The position numbers and the translations under genes are program-made. From Plantago ovata (taxonomy: Eukaryota; Streptophyta; Magnoliopsida; Lamiales; Plantaginaceae), in assembly GCA_028274465.1 (NCBI GenBank), contig CM051458.1, forward strand, positions 20,351,566 to 20,415,565: 64,000 bases of DNA, given 5' to 3'. The notes beneath the pieces were generated by a model. That model saw only the letters and a list, made by a program, of their open reading frames with translations, made no database searches and was not told the DNA's origin. Shown here piece by piece: positions 44,679-55,732 of this stretch. The first letter of the stretch is position 1, and each line of letters opens with the position of its first letter.

Positions 44679-44760
44679 TGTTCACGACCGAACAGTAGGC
44701 CGCTGGCCTGCTGTGTCTTTTTTCATATTTTTTAATTTTTTTTTTTTTAATTTTTTTTTG

Positions 44761-44763
<3 letters not shown>

Positions 44764-44820
<57 letters not shown>
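44764..44820. repeat. AT microsatellite, left TIR
   Basis: About 28 AT units directly after T-runs. The counterpart in the right TIR is at 50808-50890 with a second run at 50899-50920. Length differs between the two TIRs, as expected from slippage. Confidence 0.9.
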
Positions 44821-44822
<2 letters not shown>

Positions 44823-45017
44823 AATTACATCAAACTTCAACTTGTTATATTAATTGATCTTCATATTTTATTGATGCACACATTTGATTTTCACTTATGA
44901 TATATGTGTTTCTATTGTCCCCTTATAATTTGATAATAAATTAATGACTTGTTGTATATATACGTAGTTGTAGAGATATTGATTGTTCATTCTAATCTTA
45001 CTTTGTTGTATTTATAG

Positions 45018-47330
45018 ATGGATAAGGGTGGAAAGAAAGGATATTGGGAAGATGTTGGTGTTGGACGCTTGCAAGGAAGGGTTGTTACTCAATCAAACCG
45101 TAAGCGTGCAGAAGAAGGACGTAGGCTTCCTGTTGAGGCCAAAGCAAGGGCTACGAGGGATGACATGGAGCAGGAAAGTGAGAGTACCCAAGTGCATGAA
45201 CAGTCTGCACGTGCAACTGAGACCATGGTGGATAGTTCCGATGATGATGATACTTCGATATCTAGTGGTACACTTAAAGATATGGAGAGAGATGCATATC
45301 TTGATAACCTTCGCAGTAAAGGTAAAGGGATTAATCGCCATGAGATTGCTAGTGATGAGGAAGACGATGAAGAAACTTATGATAATTTGCAAGGTAATTC
45401 AATTTCTTGTGATTTTATCAGTTAATATTGTTTAGGTTCTTCTTATTAATTTTACTTTATTTAGGGCCGAGAGAACATATTCATGGTGACATGGAGGGTA
45501 ATGTGCATGGTAGCCCGATGAGTTTGGGAGTTGATGGAGGGCCAGTACTAAAGGAGTTATTGCCTTCGTTCAAACACCATATTGCATACCAAATATGGCA
45601 TAAGGGGGAGGTCAGTCAATTTTATGTTTGTGAGACTTGAATTATTATGTTGGTCACATAATATTTAATATTGTTGTAACATGTTTTGTTTTTTTTATAG
45701 GTCCTTAGGTGCTTGCATTATCATTCAAGACATGCAAGATCAAAGAATCTCTCTATCCCAGAAAAAGACGCAAATTATGATGTATTGACATGGTTGAAGG
45801 AAAGTAGGCTATACCACCTGAAGGACTGTATGTACAAGTCTATTGACCACGCTCTTATATCAGCTTTTGTTGAGAGATGGCAGCCTGAGACCAACTCCTT
45901 TCACATGCCATTCGGTGAGATGACCATCACTTTACACGATGTATGGTATATTCTACAGATCCCCGTGACTGGTAAGCCTGTGATTTCTAGTCGCACGACT
46001 GAGGGTTTGATGACAGATATGGGACTTCTGCTGGAATTGCCTTTGGATGACAAATTGGGAAGGGAACTTGGTTGGAAGCATGGTCGGTGTGGGTTTGATG
46101 TATTGGAGAAGCGCCTAAAACAGGGTAATTTGAACAACAACTCTGTATTTTCAACGTACTTGTTGTGGCTCCTTGGCACGACATTGTTCGTTGATAAGAC
46201 AACCACTCTTGTCCACGCCGGTTTTCTAGAGTTTCTACATGAAAGTGATGGTGTTCAGAACTATGCATGGGGTGCAGCTACATTGGCCAACTTGTACAGA
46301 CAACTCGGAGAGGCATCACGAGCTGGATGCACCAACATTGCTGGTTGTCTCACACTTCTACAGGTTAGTGTCAGCGTTAGTGCTTTTTATCTAATGTTGT
46401 CGTTATAATACTTATTATTGAATTAACATACAATGCATTAATTACAGGCTTGGATTTATGAATACTTCCCGCCTTTTCGTCCAAGGGGAAGAACAGATGT
46501 GGTAGATGGTCCTTGGGCAAAAAGATGGATACCGTCCCCAAACCGACTAGCTGAGCAGGAATCATTACTGAAGTCTATCCGTATTCAGTTGGACGAGTTG
46601 CGTGCCAACCAAGTAAGTTTCCTAGTTTACTTGAATTCTGACTTTAGTTCTGTTTGAATAGTATCGTCAAATGTACAATTTTGTTTCGTACTCAGGTGAA
46701 CTGGACACCATTTGGGGACAACCCTTCCCAGGAAGTTCCGATAACACTGTTTGAGGGTATTCTACATTGTCGGAGTTACACCGAGCCATATATGCCAGAT
46801 CGTGTCATGAGACAGTTTGGATATGGACAGTCTATTCCATTCGCACCAATTCATCCAGTAAAAGCTGTGAGGACAGAGACACCACGTCAATACATTCTGG
46901 AACACCATGTCGACCGAACCATGTTTTTGAAATGGCAGAGCCACTTATGCAACCTATCACAGAGGTAACTATGACTACATGCAAATTTAAATGGTCTATT
47001 TAAAAATTTTCATTTGAAGACCATTATGACTAACTATATGTATCTTAATCTTTCAGGTCTGTGAGGCTTAATACATTTCAAATTGAGAGTGATACTACTG
47101 ATTACCTACTTTGGTATATTCCTAGGACACATCCCAAGGTAAATAGAGAGGTTGTCCAGAATGCAGTTCAGGATAAGAATTCTGAAGCGGAATTGCTTAT
47201 GACTATCACGGATATGGTCGCCCCATTCCATCCGCAGACCAATCCATCTCCCACTTATGATGACATGAAAAACCTTGTGCATCAACTGTCCCGTATGCTA
47301 GTCAAGAAGCCTCGTAGGATAGTTGATTAG
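45018..47330 (+). CDS. Plant mobile domain (PMD) protein encoded by the MULE
   Basis: Six coding exons with GT-AG introns: 45018-45393, 45465-45610, 45701-46363, 46448-46612, 46696-46964, 47057-47330, giving an open product of 630 residues. Residues 1-125 are acidic, low-complexity. From about residue 150 the plant mobile domain follows: VLRCLHYHSRHARSK, YDVLTWLKESRLYHL, IDHALISAFVERWQPETNSF, HMPFGEMTITLHDVWYIL, then a STYLLWLLGTTLF helix and AWIYEYFPPFRPRGR. This family includes Arabidopsis MAIN and MAIL1 and the so-called phosphatase 7 long-form N-terminal part; it also occurs inside transposons. No phosphatase domain is attached. The molecular activity of the domain is not established; silencing and genome-stability roles are known for host members. 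It is convergent with the transposase gene and in the mudrB position. Confidence 0.85.
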
Positions 47331-47654
47331 GCACTACAATGACCGTGTCTTTTATGTTTTAGTTTAATTTGTGTTCCGGATACTCGAACCCTTTGACGTT
47401 TGTGTTTTTCTATGTGTTTGTTTTGGACCTAAATTATTATTTTTTGGATGTTAGTTTATGTTTGTGAGACTTGAATTATTATTCTATGGGTGTTTCGAAT
47501 GTTAGTTTGTGTTATTGCAATGCCACTATTTTACAAAAACTAACCACAAAAATAAATAATGGGGATTCTAAATAATTAGGAAAATTGTATAAGATATTGC
47601 AATCATAAATCAGAAATGTGAAAAGCTATTCTATGAAAAACTAACAAGAATTCA

Positions 47655-50600
47655 TCATACTTTCCCTCTCTCTACATACCAATCTTTCCAATGAGCTACA
47701 TGTGGCACCCTATGATATTTCCAAAAAATGATGAAGTTCCCGATCGGGGCTCCTGGGTCCACGTGTATCACAAAGAAGTGGTTGGTGTTCATACCAATTG
47801 ACCATTCTTCTGCGGGTGGATCTGGTCGTGGGTCATTTGGATCAACGCGCGATTCCCATGGTACGTATGTAAAGCTATTTCCTTCACGGTAACAATGGAT
47901 AACTTTCTGATACTTAGTCGCAACTGCTAGACCGAGTTCTGTCATACTCAACCAGTTAGGTTTATCGCATCCCCCAACAAAATGAGTCAAACTAATAATT
48001 TGCCTTTGGTATTCAACACAACCTCCTGCAGATCAAGTCAAATAACAATTGAAAGTTTCATATTTATATTATATAATAAATAGCATTATGTACATGTTTC
48101 AATGAAATAAAAATAGAAAAAAATTATGAGAAGAAAGCCAACATACCTGCAATGGCTATATACTTGTCTTTGTAGAGTCTCATCTCTTGAATTATGTCCA
48201 GACGCACTTGAACCCATTTTTCCTGTGTCCCGTACCTATAGTGGGCTAGTGCTCGGTACCCACAATTCCCATCAGAGTCAACATTCAACCATCCTGTGAT
48301 ATAGTCTGCTAAACGAACCGGCATCCATGAGCTATATTCAAAGTTGAACAGTTGTTTCGTAGCCTTTTCCTTCTCATTCATCTTGTCCTTTTGATTCTTC
48401 TCATCTTTCTGATCCTTCTTCTCATCCTTCTTCTTTTCATTCTTATCTTTCTTCTCATTTTTCTTCTCATCTTTCTGATCCTTCTTCTCATCCTTCTTCC
48501 TTTTATTCTCATCTTTCTTCTCATTTTTCTTCTCATCTTTCTGATCTTTCTTGTCATCCTTCTTCTTTTCCTTCTTATCTTTCTTTTCATTCTTATCTTT
48601 CTTCTCATCCTTCTTCTTCTCCTTCTCATATTCACTTTGGTATCTTTTCCCCTCAGCGTTAGGAGGTCGTCCTTTGTGCTTATGATGAATTGGCTCTTCA
48701 AATGTGGTTGACGCGGGGAACCTCATTTCATGGATATATTGAGATAACATCCTCTTCTGCACGTCAGATGCACTTTCCTTGAAGCCTCTGAATGCTTCGT
48801 CACATATATCATCAACAGTGGCTTTTCTGGAATCATCCCAAGAATATTTCTTATCCAAATCAAGAGTTTTCCAGAATGGGTGAATATCAATTGGGTCGAT
48901 TGGAGTATATTCATCTTCAAGCTTCTTCATGTGGCATGCACACATCAACCCATGTGTGTTGCGTAACTCACATATACAAATAGGAGCATCACCCCCGCTA
49001 CATTTTGCGTCATAGCATCTTTTATTCCACTCCTCTAACTCGTTAGCCATCAACTGTATTGCATCATGCGAAACAATCCCACCAAGCCTTCGAAACAACA
49101 AATTTGCTCTACAATGATGAGACTCCTTCGTTCTATTCAGCTCGAAATCAGATCTAATATGATTCAATTCATCTTCAACAATCTCGTGGATCTTCAAAAA
49201 AATGGTAGAAAAATTACTCCTCGCATTTCTAATCCAGGACTTCAGTTGAGCATGCGCACTTTCTACCCTGCAATAATATTAAAGATTGCCTAATTGAATA
49301 TGATAAATTTATGCAAGTGGTGTGCTTTTACGATAATGAAAGGACAATAGTAAATTAAGAAAATTGAGTCAATGGTACCTGTTGGTTGTTTGAGTTCCAA
49401 AATGTAGATATTTTCTTGTCCAGTACGACACAAAATTTTCATGATGCGGATCACACCATGTCTTCTTGACATACTCTCCAAATAGTGGTAAGAATCTCCA
49501 AGTATAAAGTAGCTCATCCACATGTTTTTCATATTCATCAACACTTTGTGAGTTCACAACCTTCTTCCACCTTGCCCTAACTGCCCTCTCATACTTTCGA
49601 CTTCCAGAGTGTTTAACAAAATTCTTATGTACACATTCTGAAATGTGTCGCCTACAAAGTAGACGACCACTCTCCGAAAAAACAGTATCAATGGCGTTCA
49701 TAAGGGCTTGCTCTCTATCTGAAACAAAAACACCTGGATACTCAACAGCACTAAAAAATTTCTTCAACTCTCTCATTATCCACACATAGCTATCCTCCTT
49801 TTCATGGTAGATGCATGCAAATGCAACATGAAAATTCTTACCGGTTGGCAATAAACCCATCACTTGAACCAAAGGCATATTATATAGATTTGTTGCATAT
49901 GTGGCATCCAAGAGAATAACATAAGGATATAGTCGAACCAAATCAACGCTATGATGGTGAGCAAAAAAAAATTCACCAACATGATTATTACCTGGTTCCT
50001 TTCGCTCATTATGATAGTAATGGTGATCGGAGAGTAACTTCAGAAAGTATTGCATCGTGGTTAGCCCATCCCTATCCTTGTTCTTGTTTTTGTGAATTGC
50101 ATTGTACACATGTCTGATGTTGCTCACATTATCTTTATTCAACAACTTTACCTCTTGCAGGATACTCTTTGGCTTCGTTCGAGTCATATACAACTTATGT
50201 ATGTGTTCTAGCTCCGGTTCGCTCAACTTTGCCGCCGATGTATGCCAATTAGGGTGCTTCCCAAGTGCATGGTTATGCCTCCCTCTATTCTCGCTTGTGC
50301 GTACAACCCATGGACCATTATCACAATTTCTTTTTAGTTTCAACTGAAAGGGACATTCATTCTTCTTCGTCCCACTTGAATGGCGACTCACAACATTGAC
50401 ATTTTTACTCGTCGTCGCTCTGTACTTCCCACTACGTTCACAACCAAGGTAAATCCGATTTGCATGTGCTGTGACAACTGTGAAGTACATGTGATTTTCC
50501 CGACCAATTCGCCTAACTTCATCTTCTGCGGCTATTCTTTTAGGAAATTCTCCAAGACTATTGAACAAGTAATTCATGTCATCATACATATGATCTTGCT

Positions 50601-50802
50601 CCTTATCATTCCCATCATCATTAACCTGAAAATAAAAATGTATACTAATCAATAAATTGATATATGAGATAAATACGTACATTTGTTCTAATAATTTGTA
50701 AAAAAAAAAACAGAAGCAACAACATATATATCATAAATGAAAATCAAATGTGTGCATCAATAAAATATGAAGATCATTAACAAGTTGAAGTTTGATGTAA
50801 TT

Positions 50803-50893
<91 letters not shown>

Positions 50894-51143
50894 CAAATAT
50901 ATATATATATATATATATATTAGCAAAAAAAAAAAAAAAAATTAAAAAAAAAATAAAACGGGCCTATACGCGAGCAGCAGCCAGCAGGTCGCGGCCTGCT
51001 GCTAGCGATTAGCAGCAGGCTAGCTTGCCTGCTGCGGTTTACAAAAAAAAAAAAAAAAAAGGCTTAATACACATAAAATCAGTAATCTTTACCTCATAAT
51101 TTTCATACTTCGACCATTCTTCAGTCCAAGGTGGCCATTCCAT
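47655..51143 (-). CDS. MULE transposase fused to an OTU-type cysteine protease domain
   Basis: Four exons (minus): 51143-51093, 50625-49379, 49267-48147, 48025-47655, all GT-AG, giving an uninterrupted product of 929 residues. A short start ([17 protein letters not shown]) precedes a zinc-finger-like DNA-binding region with [10 protein letters not shown] and [10 protein letters not shown] (about 75-140). The MULE DDE core has D257 ([11 protein letters not shown]), D320 ([12 protein letters not shown]) and E435 in VESAH. The SWIM finger [16 protein letters not shown] lies at 530-545. A Lys/Asp/Glu/Gln repeat linker spans about 643-736. An OTU domain has [10 protein letters not shown] (Cys768) and [10 protein letters not shown] (His889). 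All key residues are present. The transposase would cut and join the element ends; OTU proteins are deubiquitinases, but the target here is unknown. Confidence 0.9.
48370..48660 (-). repeat. Lysine-rich codon repeat in the transposase-OTU linker
   Basis: Minus-strand GAAAAGAAGGAT-type words encode about 95 residues built from [18 protein letters not shown] units, with three long near-copies. It lies between the SWIM finger and the OTU domain and keeps the frame. It is probably a flexible or nucleolar/nuclear-targeting linker grown by repeat slippage; the antisense strand reads as a long Leu/Ile frame that is not a gene. Confidence 0.8.
50626..51092 (-). other. First intron of the transposase-OTU gene, spanning TIR repeats
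   Basis: Donor TATGAG|GTAAAGAT and acceptor TTTATTTTCAG|GTTAATG enclose 467 bp holding the AT microsatellite (50808-50920), an A-run and GC-rich hairpins near 50957-51040 (for example GCAGCAGGC ... GCCTGCTGC). The frame runs correctly across the junction. Part of the inverted repeat is thus removed from the mRNA. Confidence 0.75.
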
Positions 51144-51361
51144 GTTGAAAATTTGTATTCATAAGAGATTGTTTCTGAAGAATTTGTTGTGGAGAAGGAA
51201 GTAATGAACGTATGAAATTGTGTTAGTTGTAATTTGTGTGTATTTAATGTATTTAATTAATTTGTGACTTATTTGTAAAATATTAAAAATAAGGTGTTTT
51301 TTACAAATTACTAATAAATTTCCAACGTTTAGTAAAATTGCTACTACGTTTAACAAGCCCC
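50722..51361 (-). repeat. Right terminal inverted repeat of the MULE
   Basis: The mirror of 44324-44910. It holds the putative promoter (AT-rich near 51240-51260), the first coding exon of the transposase (51093-51143) and most of the first intron. The outermost bases GTTTAACAAGCCCC are followed by the TAGGGAAAA duplication. Confidence 0.85.
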
Positions 51362-51489
51362 TAGGGAAAATGAGAGAAAAAAACGAGGGATCTCTCAAAA
51401 TGTGAACAGTACCCGGGGCCTCTATAATTGAAATCCAAATGTGAGGTCAATTATAAACGTCGAGGGGCCTCTATAGTCCAAATCCAAAT

Positions 51490-51960
51490 ATGTTGTAGGA
51501 GTTTTGTTGAATGACTATTAACTCCAATATTTGAACGCATATGAGAAAAATAGAGTGAAGGTGATATAGGATCTATGACAAGTTCATGGTCACGGGGCAA
51601 ATGAAAAACATTCATGTGGATGACATTATACTCAGTCATAATCATGCCGAAATAATTTATAATAGTGGATGGGTTTTATTGTGTTCCATATAATTAAATT
51701 AATAATTCCATGTGGATGGGTTTGATTCATGTAGGCTATCTATCCATAATAAGTGTATACTGGCTTCATCGTAATGTGAAATTCAAGAGATTAAGGGTTT
51801 TTGCTGAATGAGAATTGAAATCTAATATTGGAACGCATTTGAGAAAAATAGGGTGAACGTAATATGGGATCTATGGAAAGTTCATGATCACGGGGCAAAT
51901 GAAAGACATTCATGTGGATGACATTACACACAGTCTTAATTATGACACATATGAATATTA
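51490..51960. repeat. Direct ~300-bp repeat in the second Helitron
   Basis: 51495-51650 and 51797-51945 share blocks such as GGATCTATG(A/G)(C/A)AAGTTCATG, TCACGGGGCAAATGAAA and ACATTCATGTGGATGACATT, about 85-90% alike. A further related stretch is at 52060-52190 and at 56770-56900. No gene. Confidence 0.65.
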
Positions 51961-52404
51961 TGCATGTACGTGGTAAGTTTGAAGATGAAGAAATACATCA
52001 TGTTTAAGTATTTTGTAAATTCAACATTTTTCTATGGTAAAGGTGGAGTATTGTATGACCATGCTCATAGGGCAAAGGAAAGACATTTATATCGAAAGAG
52101 CATAGTCCTGATGGTTATTGGAGGTTGATAATAGTACCAATGCCAATGAAAATGATAATGGGGTGATATTAAATTGTCATATGACATTCTAATTCAATGA
52201 AAAAATGCATCCTATTAAGTTTTTGGATACTATAAGATGTTCAGTTAAGAGAATTGATGTGTGGTAATGGTTATGATAAACATAGACCAAGTAGAGAGAT
52301 AAACAATTGTGTAACAATACACATATGAGCAATATCTTTCTTTATTTGTTGTTCCACACAATCAAATTTATATAGTAACAAGTGTGCGTACAACTTTTTT
52401 ATGC

Positions 52405-52436
52405 CCCGTCGAGTACTCGACGGGTTAATTACCTAG
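52405..52436 (+). other. Helitron 3' terminus 1 (hairpin plus CTAG)
   Basis: A perfect palindrome CCCGTCGAGTACTCGACGGG is followed 8 bases later by CTAG and a T. Hairpin, short spacer and CTAG are diagnostic of Helitron 3' ends. Confidence 0.85.
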
Positions 52437-53903
52437 TATATATATATAAAAACTGAGTTTCATTCCTAAAATATCAACCAATCATATTCAAGTATTCTAT
52501 TGTGAGCTTACGTGGCATTTTCTCATTTAATTGGATTAAAAATTAAAAATTCTATGTGAAACTAACTAAAACTATTAATTGCCTAAAATATTCTAAATAT
52601 AGTCATTAGTTAATTATTACTTAGAAAGCAATTTAATTCAATTCACAAAACAAATTCTAAATATAGGCATAAAAACAAAACAACTCACGTAATTCTTTGG
52701 GCATTAAGAGTGAAATTATTTATTAGTCACCACTCACCATGTTCATTAAAACTCTTATTAATATACTGATACCCTAATAACTTTCTCAACAAACATATTT
52801 GGTCAAATATGATAACCTCGGATTATGCTACCAAATTTTTAGGCTCACAATCTTTTCTTTGTAAACTCCTCTATATAGGAATAGGGTGCTTCACAATTTT
52901 AACATTTAGTGATTTTAGTCCACCACACATTATAATAGCACTTCACCTCCCCTGAAATGGTTCAAAAGACAAATTCATTCATGTTTCGTTAATTGATATG
53001 TTTTGTTCATTGATATAGTGATGTGGTTTTGCTGGAATCTTGGTTTACTAATGCTTTTGCTGGAATCGTGGTTTAATTTTCTGCAGGATCACATAGGTGC
53101 ATACAATGGCGTACAAAGGCCACTATCAAATATCAATTTAAATCGGGTGATCCAGAACATATAATCAGTGACATCTCAGTAAGATCGAGGAATAGACTAT
53201 GATTTAATTTGAGATGGTATTTTTTTGTTTTTTTTTTTCAATTGATAAACATGATGGAGTGCCTTCTCATGGTGTTTTGTGTTTGACTGATATTGTAGCA
53301 TATTATAAGATTTTGTTTGTCCATGCTGTCATCTATAATCTCTATTACTCTATGTGTTAGTTAAGTACTTAAGACTTAAGTCACTCAGTGTGTCAATGCC
53401 CACATCACTCCATACTTGAACAAAAGTACTATATAAGTTATTCTAAACGAAAATTTTACATTGCTGGGCTATATGCTATTCATTTTAATTTTTGAATAGT
53501 GCCAATAACACTCATTGGATCTGCCATTAATATTCAATATATTGCTCATCATATATTCCACCTTTCGTAGTTCATTTCTAACAGGACTTTCAAATAAAAT
53601 AATTAAAGATCAGTTTAATTACTGCATATTAGTTACTTCAGTAACCATTATGGATATCTCATGTGAAGATGTATGACGCTAACAATCATGACCTTCTTCT
53701 TTTTGATATGTTGATTTGTCTACTCTTTCATGAGTTTGAAGTTTTTGCTTCCATTCTAGAGTCGAAGATATGTTAGTCGGTTAGTTATATACTCCTTATT
53801 ATGTAAGTTTCAAGCAATGATGTTCTGCCAAATTAATCTCTTATATAAGTTTTTTGTAATAAATCTTTTATATATTTATATAAGTTGAAGTCTAAAGTGT
53901 TTA

Positions 53904-54133
53904 CTATTCTCCGTTCCATAAACGCAGTTACTATTCACATGATCATTTTCAAATATTTAAAAGAAAATGAGATAATCTTAAAAATATTATACGATAATCT
54001 TTTCGAGATGAGAATCAACTAAATAATGAAAATTTAATTTATTGAGGTAAAAAAAGAAAGTTAATATTTTAAGAGATACAAGTACTTTTCGATTCAAAAA
54101 GTAAGTGTGTAAAGTTTTGTGAGATGGAGGGAG
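53904..54133. mobile_element. Stowaway-like MITE
   Basis: 230 bp between TA dinucleotides. The right end reads GAGATGGAGGGAG and the left end CTATTCTCCGTTCCATAAAC, an imperfect inverted pair of the CTCCCTCCGTCCC type. AT-rich interior without coding. An old copy. Confidence 0.5.
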
Positions 54134-54559
54134 TAATGTTTTTAAATATTTTTTTGGAGCTCTAGAAGCCTACAATTTGGTGTTTGTTTTAGATCATATA
54201 TACCAGAAGGGTCCTGCAAACATGTATAAATTTAAATTTCATGACGGGTGATCAGCATTGAAGATATTAGAGAGTTGGCAAAGCTTTTCAGTTTTTCTTT
54301 CTTTTCCTGTGTAAATTAATCGAACATGTAAGTATGTAACACCTTATATTGCCAATTATAATGTTGAGAATTCTTGAATCTTTCTAATCGTTTATTTGAG
54401 ATGTGAAATAAATGTCTATTGTTATTTCTAAAAAGAAAAAGGTGTCTGATCGGGACCAGGCTTCTCCTTGATGGAGAAAGTAGAAAAAGCTTCCCAGTGA
54501 GTTCTCATCTAGATGTTATTTTTGTTCACTTAAAATGGTGATTTCATGTTATTTTGCTA

Positions 54560-54744
54560 AGCCTCTATCAACAAAATGATATAAAATGTCGTTATACATT
54601 TTAATTGCATCTCATTTGCAATCGTGCTGAACAAATTATTTCGCAATAATTTAGAATGGTAGACGTGTTCGGTGGTTCTACTAATTCACAATAAATTTGG
54701 ATAACAGTCGCATTTAATGTAACTACTCAGCAAACTCTTCTATC

Positions 54745-54787
<43 letters not shown>

Positions 54788-55360
54788 GTGTTATGCATTT
54801 TAATTGTTTTTATTGCGATCGTGCTCCACCGGTTTGTTTCAATAATTTAGAATAATAGATGTGTATGATGGTTCTATTCATAATAAATTAATTAGAATAA
54901 CAATTGTAGTTGATGAGACAATTATGCAAACTTTGTCTCAATAATAATCTATATTATTTATAATAATACATGTGTCCAACGGATCTATTTCACAATAATT
55001 TACTTTAACAACCGCATTTGGTGGGACTATCTAATTTGCATGCTCTCTATCAATAAAATGATATAAAATGTTGTTAAACATTTTAATTGATTTTGATTAC
55101 GATCGTGTTCAACCGTTTTGTTCTGAAATAATAATATATGTGCTCGACGAGTTTATTCCATAATAAATTAAAATAACAGTCGTAATCGATGGGACTACTC
55201 TGCAAACTCATGACTGTCAATAAAAATGAAAGAAAAACATCACTATACAGTTTAATTACTTTTGTGTGACGTTCGTTCTGAACGAATTTATTATGAAATA
55301 GTAATAAATGAATTTGACAGGTCTATTTCATTAATAGTTTACAATAAGAATCACATTTTA
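54560..55360. repeat. Second array of ~165-bp Helitron repeats
   Basis: About five units of the same family as 43246-44150, for example TTGCGATCGTGCTC and CACAATAAATTTGGATAACA. A run of about 14 AAT/AATA units (54745-54787) has grown inside one unit at TCAATAAAAATGAAAG. Confidence 0.7.
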
Positions 55361-55701
55361 CATGCCACGTGTTCAAATCAGGGTTCTTCTATACAAATCA
55401 TGCAAAACTATACACATGTTGGTACAATGAAGGTATGTTTAAACCTTACTTTTATTTACGCCTAAGGAGGAGGAGGAGAATGTGATGGATGACGAAGAAA
55501 TATATTCAATTGAATTTCTTTAATATTATAAAATGTTCTGGTTAAGGATTGATGCATGGTAACACTAATGAGAAATATAGATCGAAATGAACAATTGTGT
55601 AACAATACACATATGAATGGTATGAGCAATATTTTTCTCTCTTTGTTGTTGTGCTCAATCAACTTTGTATTAGTGACAAATGTGTCTACAACTTTTATAT
55701 G

Positions 55702-55732
55702 CCCGTCGAATTATGACGGGTAAATAAACTAG
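55702..55732 (+). other. Helitron 3' terminus 2
   Basis: Hairpin CCCGTCGAATTATGACGGG, spacer TAAATAAA, then CTAG. It closely matches 52405-52436 and the ~200 bp before both are also alike. Confidence 0.8.

Larger units (their letters stand above)
44324..44910 (+). repeat. Left terminal inverted repeat of the MULE
   Basis: The outer part pairs with the right end over TTAAACGT...TTTACTAAA(C/T)GTTGGAAA; the inner part (44818-44910, CCAATTACATCAAACTTCAA onward) pairs almost perfectly with 50722-50815 in reverse. Between lie GC-rich palindromes and an AT microsatellite, which differ in detail from the right side. The gradient (inner part near-identical, outer part about 75%) is unusual for a young element. 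Confidence 0.85.
44547..45017 (+). other. Putative 5' leader intron of the plant mobile domain gene
   Basis: Donor ATCAAG|GTTAGTTC and acceptor TTGTATTTATAG|ATG enclose 471 bp. The mirror intron of the transposase gene is 467 bp (50626-51092) and holds the same kinds of content: T-run, palindromes and AT repeat. The matching size and position support this intron although it is untranslated. Confidence 0.5.
44324..51361. mobile_element. Apparently intact Mutator-like element (MULE) with two genes
   Basis: 7038 bp between perfect 9-bp duplications TAGGGAAAA (44315-44323 and 51362-51370), the Mutator signature. The ends are GGAAAATATTAAACG and, in reverse, GGGGCTTGTTAAACG, opening long inverted repeats (44324-44910 and 50722-51361). 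Inside are two convergent, spliced genes with complete reading frames: a plant mobile domain protein (45018-47330, plus) and a transposase-OTU fusion (47655-51143, minus). Stop codons are 324 bp apart. The perfect duplication and open frames suggest a recent, possibly still autonomous element. It landed in Helitron sequence. Confidence 0.92.
43166..52436 (+). mobile_element. Second Helitron, hosting the MULE
   Basis: The left end TCTATATAATATATAAAAGC with GAGTTCACTTC (about 43176 on) nearly repeats the one at 42776. The right end at 52436 is CCCGTCGAGTACTCGACGGG (52405-52424, a perfect 20-nt palindrome), then TTAATTACCTAG, followed by host T. It contains the ~165-bp repeat array (43250-44150), the MULE insertion (44324-51361) and a duplicated ~300-bp stretch (51490-51960). 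Without the MULE it would be about 2.2 kb. No Helitron coding sequence. Confidence 0.6.
52438..55732 (+). mobile_element. Third Helitron, directly adjoining the second
   Basis: It begins just after the CTAG of the second element with ATATATAAAAACTGAG, then CAACCAATCATATTC and TTACGTGGCATTTTC (the family's 5' region). It ends with hairpin CCCGTC-GACGGG (55702-55720) and TAAATAAACTAG at 55732. Internal: a possible captured stretch (53000-53230), a MITE (53904-54133) and a ~165-bp repeat array (54560-55360). No coding sequence. The 5' end is less typical than the other two. Confidence 0.6.

Noticed and set aside
45018-47330. Host phosphatase 7 long-form gene
   Set aside because: Database names of this type refer to an N-terminal plant mobile domain; no phosphatase motif occurs here, and the gene lies between MULE ends with a target duplication.
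48352-48711. Plus-strand 119-residue Leu/Ile-rich frame resembling a membrane protein
   Set aside because: It is the exact antisense of the Lys-rich linker of the transposase-OTU gene, which has exon structure and conserved domains on the other strand.
50767-51012. 81-residue frame with repeated Tyr-Ile
   Set aside because: It is a translation of the AT microsatellite in the MULE terminal repeat, inside an intron.
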